Of a DNA stretch of 64,000 bases, positions 1-7,515 are shown piece after piece. The translations under genes and the position numbers were made by a program. This DNA is from Pseudomonas grandcourensis (GTDB taxonomy: Bacteria > Pseudomonadota > Gammaproteobacteria > Pseudomonadales > Pseudomonadaceae): positions 4,626,501 to 4,690,500 of the forward strand of contig NZ_CP150919.1 of the NCBI RefSeq assembly GCF_039909015.1. Reading direction: 5' to 3'. The stretch's first letter is position 1. Every line of letters starts with the position of its first letter. The notes beneath the pieces are model-generated. The model saw only the letters and a list, made by a program, of their open reading frames with translations. It ran no database searches and had not been told where the DNA came from.

Positions 1-1
1 T

Positions 2-274
2 GCGGAAGGTGCGCCACCCGAAAAGATCGAACTGCACTTTTCCGAAAACCTCGTCACCCAGTTTTCCGGTGCAAAACTGCTGATGACCGAAATGGCCGGC
101 ATGGCCCACGCCCCGATGCCGGTCAAGGCCAAAGTCAGCGGCGGCAGCGATCCGAAGAGCATGTTCATCACCCCGACAACACCCTTGACTGCCGGCACCT
201 ACAAGGTCGAATGGCGCGCGGTGTCGTCGGACACCCACCCGATCACCGGCAACGTCACCTTCAAAGTGAAATGA
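2..274 (+). CDS. copC: Copper resistance protein CopC, C-terminal part
   Basis: The reading frame is open from the left edge of the window, so the signal peptide and N-terminus are missing. About 90 residues are visible. They match the CopC/YobA immunoglobulin-like fold: an N-terminal PPEKIELHFSE strand, a middle region rich in Met and His (MTEMAGMAHAPM), and the typical end GTYKVEWRAVSSDTHPITG. The final His-Pro-Ile-x-Gly segment is a hallmark of the family and includes a copper(II) ligand in known members. CopC is a periplasmic copper carrier that works with the membrane protein CopD. The copD start follows three bases after this stop, so the two genes form one operon. Confidence 0.9.
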   Translation, partial: AEGAPPEKIELHFSENLVTQFSGAKLLMTEMAGMAHAPMPVKAKVSGGSDPKSMFITPTTPLTAGTYKVEWRAVSSDTHPITGNVTFKVK

Positions 275-277
275 TCG

Positions 278-1201
278 ATGAGCGACTCGGCGAACGTCGT
301 GCTGCGGTTTGTGTTGTATGTGGATTTGATGCTGTTGTTTGGCGTGGCGCTGTTCGGGCTCTACAGCTTCAAGGGACAGGAACGGCTATCCGGGACAGTG
401 CTGCCCATTCGCCGGTTGTCGACGGCAACAGTCGGGCTCGGCGCGCTGCTGTCCATCGCCGGCATGGTGCTGATGGTCCGCGCCATGAGCGGCGAATCAG
501 ACGTTACCGAGTTGCGCCCTCACCTCGAAATGATGCTGTTCGAGACAGACGTCGGCTTGGCCTGGGCCGTGCGGATGATTGCACTAGCGGTCGCGGGATT
601 GGCGTTGATGCTCAACCCGCGCGCCCCCGGCATCAGCCTGGTGATCGCCGCCACGGCCGGCGGCATCGCCCTCACCAGCCTGGCCTGGAGCGGGCATGGC
701 GCCATGGACGAAGGCAGCCGCCGTTTCTGGCACTTTACAGCGGACATCCTGCACCTGTTGGCGGCGGGTGCTTGGCTCGGCGCTTTGCTGGCGTTTACGT
801 TGATGGCGCAACCCCGGGCCCTGCAAACCGAAGCCCACATACGCTTGCTGGCTCGCGCAGTCAGGCGATTTGAGCTGGTCGGTGCGCTGGTCGTTGTGAT
901 CATCAGCGTCACGGGCGTGGTGAACTACCTGTTCATTGTCGGGCCGAAACTCGATGAGGTCTTACTCAGCCACTACGGAATTCTGCTGGCGATCAAAGTG
1001 CTGCTGTTTGCCGGGATGCTGGTGTTGGCGGCGCTGAACCGCTTTCACCTTGGCCCCTTGCTGGAGCGTTCGTTGCGGGAGGGCCAATATCGCGTGGCGG
1101 CCCATGCTCTTCGGCGCAGTGTGGTGGTGGAAATGGCCGCTGCGGTTTTGATTGTGGGCTTGGTGGCGTGGTTGGGGACGTTGAGCCCGGAAGTGGAATG
1201 A
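278..1201 (+). CDS. copD: Copper homeostasis membrane protein CopD
   Basis: This 307-residue protein is almost entirely hydrophobic, with about eight predicted membrane segments. It begins MSDSANVVLRFVLYVDLMLL, and the N-terminal Leu/Met-rich segments and the closing helix pair are typical of CopD. The segment around residues 150-170, with a His after SRRFWHFTADILH, fits the family's conserved central His region. CopD is thought to move copper across the inner membrane in partnership with periplasmic CopC. The start ATG lies just after the copC stop. No clear Shine-Dalgarno sequence is present, which suggests translational coupling. A separate copper regulatory set (cupredoxin, CopR and CopS) lies about 34 kb away in the same window. 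Confidence 0.9.
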   Translation: MSDSANVVLRFVLYVDLMLLFGVALFGLYSFKGQERLSGTVLPIRRLSTATVGLGALLSIAGMVLMVRAMSGESDVTELRPHLEMMLFETDVGLAWAVRMIALAVAGLALMLNPRAPGISLVIAATAGGIALTSLAWSGHGAMDEGSRRFWHFTADILHLLAAGAWLGALLAFTLMAQPRALQTEAHIRLLARAVRRFELVGALVVVIISVTGVVNYLFIVGPKLDEVLLSHYGILLAIKVLLFAGMLVLAALNRFHLGPLLERSLREGQYRVAAHALRRSVVVEMAAAVLIVGLVAWLGTLSPEVE

Positions 1202-1383
1202 GCCATCTTCAGGAGGATATCTCTGACACTTACGTACTGATCTAAACTTGGACCAGCCAGGCCAGGGCAATGGCCCAGGATGTGGGATCTTTGCTGGTTG
1301 GCATTTTCACCCTCCCGAGTACGAATTTTCTCTAGATTAGCCGTACGTCTCGGCGGACTTGCCAATGAGGAACTCTTGATTCA

Positions 1384-1407
1384 ATGTAATGACAATTGTC
1401 ATTACAT
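1384..1407. promoter_or_regulatory. Perfect 24-bp palindrome, candidate toxin-antitoxin operator
   Basis: A perfect inverted repeat with no spacer has arms ATGTAATGACAA and TTGTCATTACAT. It ends 13 bases before the antitoxin start. A TTGATT that could serve as a -35 element lies at 1377-1382, so the palindrome would cover the spacer and the -10 area. Ribbon-helix-helix antitoxins repress their own operons by binding such palindromes. The operator role is inferred from position and symmetry. Confidence 0.7.
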
Positions 1408-1420
1408 GAGGATCTATCCC

Positions 1421-1660
1421 ATGGCATCTATCAACATCCGTATCGATGACGACCTCAAAGCTCGCGCCTATCTCGAACTGGAAAAACTCGGCGTCACGCC
1501 CTCCGAACTGATGCGCCAGACGCTGCAATATGTGGCGGAGCGTGGTCAGTTGCCTTTCAAGCCTGTCTTGATGACTGAAGACGATGAGGCTTTACTGGCC
1601 ACCGTGCGGGAACGGCTTGCATCTCCTCAACGAGTAAAGGTTTCCATAGATGACCTATAG
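1421..1660 (+). CDS. RelB/DinJ-family antitoxin
   Basis: This 79-residue protein begins MASINIRIDDDLKARAYLEL, the classic RelB/DinJ ribbon-helix-helix start: one beta strand followed by two helices, with GVTPSELMRQTLQYVAERGQLPF forming the second helix and turn. The C-terminal half (MTEDDEALLATVRERL) would wrap around the toxin. The chosen ATG at 1421 matches the usual family start, although the frame is open further upstream. The gene overlaps the downstream toxin by 11 bases and sits just behind a perfect palindrome at 1384-1407. It most likely represses its own operon and neutralises the RelE-like toxin. Confidence 0.88.
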   Translation: MASINIRIDDDLKARAYLELEKLGVTPSELMRQTLQYVAERGQLPFKPVLMTEDDEALLATVRERLASPQRVKVSIDDL

Positions 1661-1937
1661 CCTTGAGTTTGATGCCCGTGCATTGAAGGAATGGCAAAAA
1701 CTTGGCGACACAGTCCGACAGCAACTCAAAAAGAAGCTGGTGGAGATTCTGAACAATCCACGTATTGAAGCTAACCGCCTGCATGGTTTTCCCGACTGCT
1801 ACAAGGTCAAACTACGTAGCAGCGGTTACCGCTTGGTCTATCAAGTGATTGACCAGGAAATTACTGTGTTTGTGGTAGCCGTGGATAAACGGGAACGTGA
1901 GCAGGTTTATCGCAAGGCGGCTGAACGTTTGAAGTAA
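1650..1937 (+). CDS. RelE/ParE-superfamily toxin
   Basis: This 95-residue basic protein has the RelE fold order: MTYSLEFDARALKEWQKL, then a Lys-rich helix (QQLKKKLVEILNNP), then CYKVKLRSSGYRLVYQVID and a final VFVVAVDKRERE. The Arg-rich strand (RSSGYRLVY) and the late KRER...VYRKA basic patch are where RelE enzymes keep catalytic residues for cutting ribosome-bound mRNA. The gene overlaps the antitoxin by 11 bases, so the pair is translationally coupled. The antitoxin's RelB/DinJ type supports RelE-like mRNA interferase activity rather than ParE-like gyrase poisoning, but the target is inferred. Confidence 0.87.
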   Translation: MTYSLEFDARALKEWQKLGDTVRQQLKKKLVEILNNPRIEANRLHGFPDCYKVKLRSSGYRLVYQVIDQEITVFVVAVDKREREQVYRKAAERLK

Positions 1938-2041
1938 TGACGCAAGTTGGAAGCCATATGGGGGCGTTCATTTTTCACACCGGTGAAAGTTTCACTACAC
2001 TCTCCGCTCCAAAACCACTCCAGCACAAAAGCCCGATAACA

Positions 2042-2827
2042 ATGACGAAAATCAAAAGAGCAATGATGCTCGGCGGCTTGCTCGCACTCTCCCTTGGCGC
2101 CCAGGCAGAACCTTCACATCTGGACAGCGTCATGCAACAGGGACAACTGCGCGTCTGCACCACCGGCGACTACAAGCCCTACACCCTCAAAGCCGAGGAC
2201 GGCGAGCATTCCGGCATCGACATCGCCATGGCCCGCGCCCTGGCCGACAGCCTTGGCGTCAAGGTCGAATGGGTGCCCACCACCTGGAAAACCCTGATGC
2301 CCGACATGCTCGCCGGCAAGTGCGACATCGCCATGGGCGGCATCTCGGTCACCCTGGAACGGCAGAAAAAAGCCTTCTTCAGCAGCATCCTCGACGTCGA
2401 CGGCAAAATCCCCCTGGTGCGCTGCGAAGACCAGGCGCTGTACCAGACCGTCGAACAGATCAACCAGCCATCGGTTCGCCTGGTCGAACCCGCCGGCGGC
2501 ACCAACGAAGCCTTCGTCCACGCCTACCTGCCCAAGGCGCAATTGCAACTGCACGACAACGTGAGCATCTTTCAGGAACTGCTGGATAAAAAAGCCGACG
2601 TGATGATCACCGACGCATCGGAAGCGCTGTACCAGCAGAAGCTCAAACCGGGCCTGTGCGCAGTCAACCCCACGCACTACATGCAATACGGCGAAAAAGC
2701 CTACCTGCTGCCCCGCGACGACATCACCTGGAAGCTGTACGTCGATCAGTGGCTGCACCTGGCCAAGGCGACAGGCAACTACCAGAAGATCCTGCGCCAG
2801 TGGCTGGCGGTGCCTGGCGCCAAGTAA
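2042..2827 (+). CDS. Periplasmic PheC-like cyclohexadienyl dehydratase / solute-binding protein
   Basis: This 261-residue protein starts with a signal peptide (MTKIKRAMMLGGLLALSLGAQ, cleavage after AQA near residue 22). The mature part has the periplasmic solute-binding fold. Motifs resemble Pseudomonas PheC: LRVCTTGDYKPYT at about 37-48, DIAMGGISVTLERQKKAFFS in the middle, GGTNEAFVHA, DVMITDASEALYQQKL, and EKAYLLPRDD near the end. PheC makes phenylpyruvate from prephenate and phenylalanine from arogenate in the periplasm, and it evolved from amino-acid-binding proteins. No ABC permease or ATPase gene is next to it, which also points towards a free-standing enzyme. The frame is open further upstream, but the ATG at 2042 directly precedes the signal peptide. 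A plain amino-acid-binding role cannot be excluded. Confidence 0.72.
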   Translation: MTKIKRAMMLGGLLALSLGAQAEPSHLDSVMQQGQLRVCTTGDYKPYTLKAEDGEHSGIDIAMARALADSLGVKVEWVPTTWKTLMPDMLAGKCDIAMGGISVTLERQKKAFFSSILDVDGKIPLVRCEDQALYQTVEQINQPSVRLVEPAGGTNEAFVHAYLPKAQLQLHDNVSIFQELLDKKADVMITDASEALYQQKLKPGLCAVNPTHYMQYGEKAYLLPRDDITWKLYVDQWLHLAKATGNYQKILRQWLAVPGAK

Positions 2828-2847
2828 CGGATCGTTTTTTTTCGCAC

Positions 2848-2880
2848 AAAAAAGGGCGTTCCCAAAGGAGCGCCCTTTTT
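2848..2880. terminator. Bidirectional intrinsic terminator
   Basis: A nine-pair stem (GGGCGTTCC with GGAGCGCCC, one G-U pair) closes a CAAA loop. It is flanked by an A run at 2848-2853 and a T run at 2876-2880. It lies between two convergent genes, so it can stop transcription from both sides. Confidence 0.88.
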
Positions 2881-2896
2881 CATTGCGGACCGCGTA

Positions 2897-3118
2897 TCAA
2901 TCGTCGTGCAGCAGACCGGAACCGTATTCGCCGAAGCTATTGCCGAGTGCGCTGCCGTGGAAATTCATCTTGTCGGGAGTACGGCTGGTCGGTCCCGGGC
3001 CGAAGCCGGCAGGCTGCACGGAATCGACCGAATAATCGCTGTGGGTACTCACCCCCGAACAGGCGCTCAACAACAACGCACCGGCCATCAGCGAGACTTT
3101 GACGAGGTTTGCGATCAT
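2897..3118 (-). CDS. Small predicted lipoprotein
   Basis: This 73-residue protein begins MIANLVKVSLMAGALLLSAC, a short lipoprotein signal ending in the lipobox LSAC with the lipidated Cys at residue 20. The mature part of about 53 residues is rich in Ser, Gly and Asp (for example PAGFGPGPTSRTPDK) and ends GSGLLHDD. No domain was recognised. Residue 21 is Ser rather than Asp, so outer-membrane sorting is expected. It shares a bidirectional terminator with the convergent PheC-like gene. Its function is unknown. Confidence 0.7.
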   Translation of the reverse strand: MIANLVKVSLMAGALLLSACSGVSTHSDYSVDSVQPAGFGPGPTSRTPDKMNFHGSALGNSFGEYGSGLLHDD

Positions 3119-3182
3119 TTTTTGATTCCTGTGGGTTGAGGCGCGGGGGGCATGACCTTTGGTGGTTATCCTATGCCTCGGC

Positions 3183-3605
3183 TCAACGAAACATCATGAA
3201 ACTTTTCGGCAAGTCAGCGTTGGTTGAGGAACCGTGCGTACCTGGAGATCTGTCATCCCAACTGCCTTGGGGATCGACATTGTCCAAGGCTCGATTCACC
3301 AACAACTCCCCCACCACCGCCAGCTGCTGAATCGACAGCGCCAAACTGCGTGTTGAACCTTCGAGCTTGCAAGCCAGGTCAGTGGTCAAGACGTTCAACG
3401 ATGCGAGGGTTTCGCAGGCGTGACACAGGAGCGTTTCAGTATCGACGTTGGGCAGAATGGTGAACACATGGCAGACGGGATCAGCGTGATTCGGGTTTCG
3501 TAGACGTTTGCTGACCACCCGCTGAGAGTCAGCGGAGAGTTGACCAAGATCGAGAGAATCGGAAGCAGCTGCGGTTTCCGGAGGATCAGGCGTGATCTTT
3601 TTCAT
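3183..3605 (-). CDS. DUF6124 family protein
   Basis: This 140-residue protein matches the Pseudomonas DUF6124 family: MKKITPDPPET at the start, then FTILPNVDTETLLCHACETL, and a long helix with SLNVLTTDLACKLEG...LALSIQQLAVVGELLVNRALD. Most members end soon after the VNRALDNxDP segment. Here about 28 extra residues follow (from GSWDDRSPGTHG to SFMMFR), probably produced by loss of an earlier stop. The function is unknown. The 5' leader between 3613 and 3740 is unusually rich in nested inverted repeats and is described separately. Confidence 0.78.
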   Translation of the reverse strand: MKKITPDPPETAAASDSLDLGQLSADSQRVVSKRLRNPNHADPVCHVFTILPNVDTETLLCHACETLASLNVLTTDLACKLEGSTRSLALSIQQLAVVGELLVNRALDNVDPQGSWDDRSPGTHGSSTNADLPKSFMMFR

Positions 3606-3612
3606 CGTTTTC

Positions 3613-3740
3613 GTTCCTAGAATTAACCAAAGGAACTGCCAGCATCACTTCCACATGATGGGGTGGCAGCTGTGCGCAGGTGTGGAAGACCGGGGATCTA
3701 GGAACCCAGCGCACCCGAAAGTGCCCCGCGCACAGCCGCC
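3613..3740 (-). promoter_or_regulatory. Structured leader of the DUF6124 gene
   Basis: Several exact or near-exact inverted repeats occur in the 5' leader. GTTCCTAG (3613-3620) pairs with CTAGGAAC (3698-3705). Nested inside, CTTCCACA (3648-3655) pairs with TGTGGAAG (3681-3688). A 13-base segment at 3665-3677 in the inner loop can pair, with one mismatch, to 3728-3740 outside the outer stem, which would give a pseudoknot-like arrangement. A small GCAC/GTGC hairpin lies at 3711-3724. Such a compact design suggests a cis-acting RNA or a single-stranded DNA structure. No known class was recognised. Confidence 0.45.
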
Positions 3741-3760
3741 ATAATTTAACAGCAGACATG

Positions 3761-3792
3761 AAAAAAGCGCCTGCTTAAATTTAGGTGGCGCT
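3761..3792 (-). terminator. Intrinsic terminator, minus direction
   Basis: Read on the minus strand, a six-pair stem (AGCGCC at 3792-3787 with GGCGCT at 3771-3766) is followed directly by a run of five T bases (3765-3761). It lies just past the end of an unidentified minus-strand frame (3801-4070) and so suggests that something is, or was, transcribed leftwards here. Confidence 0.5.
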
Positions 3793-3800
3793 CTGTGCGC

Positions 3801-4070
3801 CTAGATCTTGTGAAGGGCTTCCACACCCTTGTCGCTGAATTTGCAGCGACGGAGGGAGGTTAACTGGGTGATCAGAGGGAGGGCAATATGGGCAATGGGG
3901 ACGCGGCTTGAGGGAAATCTCCTACTTTTTCGTGATATTTTCAACGCAATACCCAGCACCTGCTCAATCGTCCTGAGGTATGCCCAAGTCCCATCAGCCC
4001 ATTCCTGATAAACTCCCCCACCTCCCAGCCTCACCGATTCCAGATCCCCCATGTCCGTAACCACCGCCAC
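3801..4070 (-). pseudogene. Unidentified minus-strand frame, possible gene remnant
   Basis: An 89-codon frame ends nine bases before an intrinsic terminator. Its C-terminal part (ITQLTSLRRCKFSDKGVEA) reads like real protein, while the N-terminal part overlaps the start of dusA and looks non-coding. No family was recognised. It could be the truncated end of a lost gene that kept its terminator. The evidence is weak and rests mainly on the terminator. Confidence 0.2.
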
Positions 4071-5046
4071 ACCCGCCCCGCTCTCCCGCCGTTTCTCCGT
4101 CGCGCCGATGATGGATTGGACCGACCGCCACTGCCGCTTCTTCCTGCGCCTATTGTCGAAAAACGCCCTGCTCTACACCGAAATGGTCACCACCGGTGCC
4201 CTGCTCAACGGCGATCACGAGCGTTTCCTGCGCCATAACGAAGCCGAGCACCCGCTCGCCCTGCAACTCGGTGGCAGTGTCCCGCTGGACCTGGCCGCGT
4301 GTGCGCGCATGGCGCAGGAGCATGGTTACGACGAGGTGAACCTGAATGTCGGCTGCCCGAGTGATCGGGTGCAGAACAATATGATCGGCGCCTGCCTGAT
4401 GGGGCATCCGCAGTTGGTGGCCGATTGTGTGAAGGCGATGCGGGATGCGGTGTCGATTCCGGTGACGGTCAAGCACCGTATCGGGATCAACGGGCGGGAC
4501 AGTTACGAGGAGCTGTGTGATTTCGTTGGCACGGTGCGGGATGCCGGGTGCACCAGTTTTACCGTGCACGCGCGGATCGCGATTCTGGAGGGGTTGTCGC
4601 CGAAGGAGAACCGTGACATCCCGCCGCTGCGTTATGACGTGGCGGCGCGGTTGAAGGCGGATTTTCCCGAGCTGGAGATTATCCTCAACGGCGGGATCAA
4701 GACGCTGGAGGCCTGCCACGAGCATTTGCAGACGTTCGACGGCGTGATGTTGGGCCGCGAGGCGTATCACAACCCTTATGTAATGGCCGAGGTGGACCAG
4801 CAGCTGTTCGGCAGTACGGCGCCGGTGATCACCCGTGCCGAAGCATTGGCGCAGCTGCGGCCGTATATCGCTGCACACATCGACGCGGGCGGTTCGATGC
4901 ACCACATCACTCGCCATGTGCTGGGGCTGGGCACCGGGTTCCCGGGGGCGCGCAAGTTTCGGCAGTTATTGTCGGTAGATATCCACAAGGCCAAGGAGCC
5001 CCTGGCCTTGCTGGATCAAGCTGCCGGGTTGCTTGAAGGGCGCTAA
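4051..5046 (+). CDS. dusA: tRNA-dihydrouridine(20/20a) synthase DusA
   Basis: This 331-residue TIM-barrel flavoenzyme reduces uridines 20 and 20a in the tRNA D-loop using FMN and NADPH. The DusA signature FSVAPMMDWTDRHCR lies at residues 15-29. The catalytic cysteine is Cys102 in NLNVGCPSDRVQ. The FMN and tRNA-binding motifs KHRIGIN, FTVHARIA, LNGGIKT and VMLGREAYHNPY follow in the expected order. The length fits the family. The ATG at 4051 has no clear Shine-Dalgarno sequence. The gene converges on uppP. From memory, the P. aeruginosa relative lies next to tal, which here is 24 kb away beyond the polysaccharide island. Confidence 0.96.
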   Translation: MSVTTATPAPLSRRFSVAPMMDWTDRHCRFFLRLLSKNALLYTEMVTTGALLNGDHERFLRHNEAEHPLALQLGGSVPLDLAACARMAQEHGYDEVNLNVGCPSDRVQNNMIGACLMGHPQLVADCVKAMRDAVSIPVTVKHRIGINGRDSYEELCDFVGTVRDAGCTSFTVHARIAILEGLSPKENRDIPPLRYDVAARLKADFPELEIILNGGIKTLEACHEHLQTFDGVMLGREAYHNPYVMAEVDQQLFGSTAPVITRAEALAQLRPYIAAHIDAGGSMHHITRHVLGLGTGFPGARKFRQLLSVDIHKAKEPLALLDQAAGLLEGR

Positions 5047-5069
5047 TGCCCGGTTGTTCTCGCCTTTTC

Positions 5070-5095
5070 AGCCAGGCGGCTTGATCCGCCTGGCT
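5070..5095. terminator. Hairpin between convergent dusA and uppP
   Basis: A perfect ten-pair stem (AGCCAGGCGG with CCGCCTGGCT) closes a six-base loop in the 55-base gap between the two convergent genes. No T run follows on either strand, so it is a factor-dependent or weak terminator, or an mRNA 3'-end stabiliser. Confidence 0.55.
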
Positions 5096-5101
5096 CGCCT
5101 G

Positions 5102-5935
5102 TCAGCTGGCGGTCGCCGCCGTCCAGTTCACCCAACCGAATGCCCAGGTTGCCAGGATCAATAATCCGAAAACGATCCGGTACCACGCGAAGGCGGCATA
5201 ACTGTGGTTCGCAATGAACTTGAGCAAGCCGCGCACGGCGATCATGGCGAAAAAGAACGCTGTGAAGAAGCCCAGGGCGAAAACCGGCAGGTCGCCGGCC
5301 TGGAACAGCTCCCGGTACTTGTAGCCTGAATACACCGCCGCACCGACCATGGTGGGCATCGCCAGGAAGAACGAGTACTCGGTGGCGGCCTTGCGCGACA
5401 GGCCAAACAGCAGGCCGCCGATAATGGTCGATCCGGAGCGGGAAGTGCCCGGGATCATCGCCAGGCATTGCGCGAAACCTACCTTCAGCGCATCCGACCA
5501 GCGCATGTCGTCGACATGGTCGACGTGCACCACGTGGTCCCTCTGCTCCGCCCACAACATGACAATGCCGCCCACGACCAAGGCGACTGCCACGGTGATC
5601 GGGTTGAACAGGTAGTGATGAATCTGGTCGGCGAACAGGACACCCAGAGCCACGGCCGGAAGAAAACCGATCAGCACGTTCAGGGTGAATCGTTGTGCAT
5701 TGCGTTGGGTCGGCAGTCCTATGACGATCTCTGAAATCTTGCGGCGAAACTCCCAGACAACGGCAAGAATTGCGCCCAGCTGAATAATGATATTGAACGC
5801 CATGGCGCGTTCACCGCCAAACTCCAGCAAGTCCGCAACAATAATCTGGTGGCCCGTACTGGAGATGGGCAAAAACTCAGTCAGGCCCTCTACCGCGCCC
5901 AAGATCAACACTTTGAAAAGGGTCCAGAAATCCAT
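5102..5935 (-). CDS. uppP: Undecaprenyl-diphosphatase UppP (BacA)
   Basis: This 277-residue inner-membrane enzyme removes a phosphate from undecaprenyl pyrophosphate and so recycles the lipid carrier for peptidoglycan, O-antigen and exopolysaccharide. The two active-site motifs are clear: [14 protein letters not shown] at residues 16-29 and PGTSRSG at 162-168 (catalytic Arg166). About eight membrane segments are predicted. A His/Asp-rich cytoplasmic loop ([12 protein letters not shown]) lies at about 135-146. A GGAGG ribosome-binding site stands before the ATG. The gene borders a polysaccharide island that depends on the same lipid carrier. A strong hairpin lies in its leader. Confidence 0.95.
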   Translation of the reverse strand: MDFWTLFKVLILGAVEGLTEFLPISSTGHQIIVADLLEFGGERAMAFNIIIQLGAILAVVWEFRRKISEIVIGLPTQRNAQRFTLNVLIGFLPAVALGVLFADQIHHYLFNPITVAVALVVGGIVMLWAEQRDHVVHVDHVDDMRWSDALKVGFAQCLAMIPGTSRSGSTIIGGLLFGLSRKAATEYSFFLAMPTMVGAAVYSGYKYRELFQAGDLPVFALGFFTAFFFAMIAVRGLLKFIANHSYAAFAWYRIVFGLLILATWAFGWVNWTAATAS

Positions 5936-6493
5936 TAATCCTCCGTCAGAGCGTTCTGTGGGAACGCTCCGTCAACTGCACTCAGATATTGAGTAGCTCA
6001 AGCAAAACATTCGAGACATCCACACCCATTACCTGATGTAGCGAGGGAGAATATGTCTTATCAAAAGACACACTCAAGCCATGTTAATAATCGTCCGGGT
6101 ACGAATACCTCGGAAATATATTTAGGTATTTAGTGGAAAAAAGTCTCGCCACTCAATAAAGTGTGATCGCCCTCACACTATTTGTGATTCTTAGTGGATT
6201 CAGTACCCTGGCATGAATGGTGGCACGCAGTGGGCCAAACAGTGGCAAAAGGACATAAAAACAAATCGCCATCGTTTCAAAATAGTGGCACAATTCCATA
6301 TTGCCACCATCTAACGAGTCCATCTCACTAGTTCAGCCCGCCGAAAAAAGTCAACTAAAAGCTTGAAAAGCTTAACTATTGTTAGAAAACTCGGGAGCCA
6401 CGTCTAAAAATCGCGTGAATGTTACCAATTGTCAGTCACAGATGAGAACCGGTGCTTTAACATCCCGATGTCAGCACCTATTCGAGTCAATGC
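5936..6493. other. AT-rich control region before the first regulator
   Basis: This 558-base non-coding stretch is clearly richer in A+T than its neighbours. Besides the uppP leader hairpin, the hexamer YAGTGG occurs five times on the plus strand (6131, 6192, 6228, 6240 and 6283). Three GTGGCA copies start near 6220, 6242 and 6285, and the last faces an inverted TGCCAC at 6302-6307. A TTGTTAGAA...CTCG element at 6379-6393 recurs upstream of the priming transferase. An AAGCTT repeat pair lies near 6359-6373. No open frame was found. It is probably the regulated promoter of the regulator gene at 6494. Confidence 0.5.
5949..5969 (-). promoter_or_regulatory. Hairpin in the uppP leader
   Basis: A perfect eight-pair stem (GAGCGTTC with GAACGCTC) closes a five-base loop. 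It starts 14 bases upstream of the uppP ATG, just before the ribosome-binding site. It could modulate translation initiation or mRNA stability. No T run follows, so it is not a terminator. Confidence 0.5.
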
Positions 6494-7234
6494 ATGATGC
6501 TTACAGGGAACTTAGCGACTAGAAGCCAGCGCCAGACAAACGATGAACCCGGAGTTCTCACTCTGGGTCGTACCCGTGGCGTGGCTGAACATTTTAGAGC
6601 GCTAGTCGCAAGGCATGTGCGGACCGATATGGCACTAGAGGCCAACTCCTACACTAGTTCATTCAAGAAGAATGAACGCTCTGGTTCGTATCGCGCCATC
6701 TTCATCATCATCGACAGCCCCCAAGCCCTCGAGGAAAGCCTCGCGCTAGTGGAAAACCTGCGCAGCGGCAACTTGAAACCCATCATTTGCGCGGTGATCA
6801 CGGGCCGAGGCACCTACAACAAGATCAAGTACTATCTTGCGGGGGCCGACTACTGTATCAAGCTCAATACCCTTTCCGAAGAAAGCTCTGAGTTGCTCGC
6901 CGAGTTCTTCAACAGTGAAGAATGGCAAAGAGATATCAATTTGATATTGGACCCCACCCGTATTTGTCTACTGGGTACCAGCAAGAAGCTGGATATCTCC
7001 TTTGCAGAAATGAAGATCCTGGAAGCCTTTGCGCAAACCAGTAACCACATACTAAGTCACGATGAAATCGCCAACATCATGGGGCTCAACAGCAATTTTT
7101 ATGACCCCAGGGCGCTGGAAAAATCGATCAGCCGCCTTCGTGGAAAAATCAAGGACATGTATGGCACAAACGCCATCCAGAGCATCCGGGGGCATGGTTA
7201 CCGGTTGATGAGGGGGTTGATCTCAACCCCCTGA
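6494..7234 (+). CDS. Winged-helix transcriptional regulator with degenerate receiver-like N-terminus
   Basis: This 246-residue protein has a C-terminal OmpR/PhoB-type winged helix (about residues 155-240: ISFAEMKILEAFAQTSN, the recognition-helix region RALEKSISRLRGKIKD, and the wing IQSIRGHGYRLMRG). The N-terminal part resembles a receiver domain that has lost its acidic pocket: YRAIFIIIDSPQ could be strand 3, and YLAGADYCIKL looks like the GAD-x-x-x-K end of a receiver. No cognate kinase gene is adjacent. It stands first in the polysaccharide island and is followed by a second regulator of the same architecture, so both probably control the island. Confidence 0.8.
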   Translation: MMLTGNLATRSQRQTNDEPGVLTLGRTRGVAEHFRALVARHVRTDMALEANSYTSSFKKNERSGSYRAIFIIIDSPQALEESLALVENLRSGNLKPIICAVITGRGTYNKIKYYLAGADYCIKLNTLSEESSELLAEFFNSEEWQRDINLILDPTRICLLGTSKKLDISFAEMKILEAFAQTSNHILSHDEIANIMGLNSNFYDPRALEKSISRLRGKIKDMYGTNAIQSIRGHGYRLMRGLISTP

Positions 7235-7515
7235 TACACAGAAGGGATGGCGCTTTAGCATCAAATTCCTCAACGGTATAAAGATCTCGACCTCATCGTG
7301 TTTTGTATTTCATACCAAAGGTACTTATCGATTTCATGAGCGTGGCAACATCGGACCATAACAATAAAAGTTTATTCTATAGCTGTAGATCGAGTGGAAC
7401 CTATCGAGGGCCAAATTTGGGCCCAGACCCTGCCTTTCGATTACTTCCGAGGGAGTCATTACTCCCCTGCCGATCATCTTTTAGCCAAATTTGGTGTGTA
7501 CTTCAGGAGAGAGAC

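Noticed and set aside
7303..7515. Longer start for the second regulator
   Set aside because: No ribosome-binding site is found at 7303, whereas AGGAGAG precedes the ATG at 7516.
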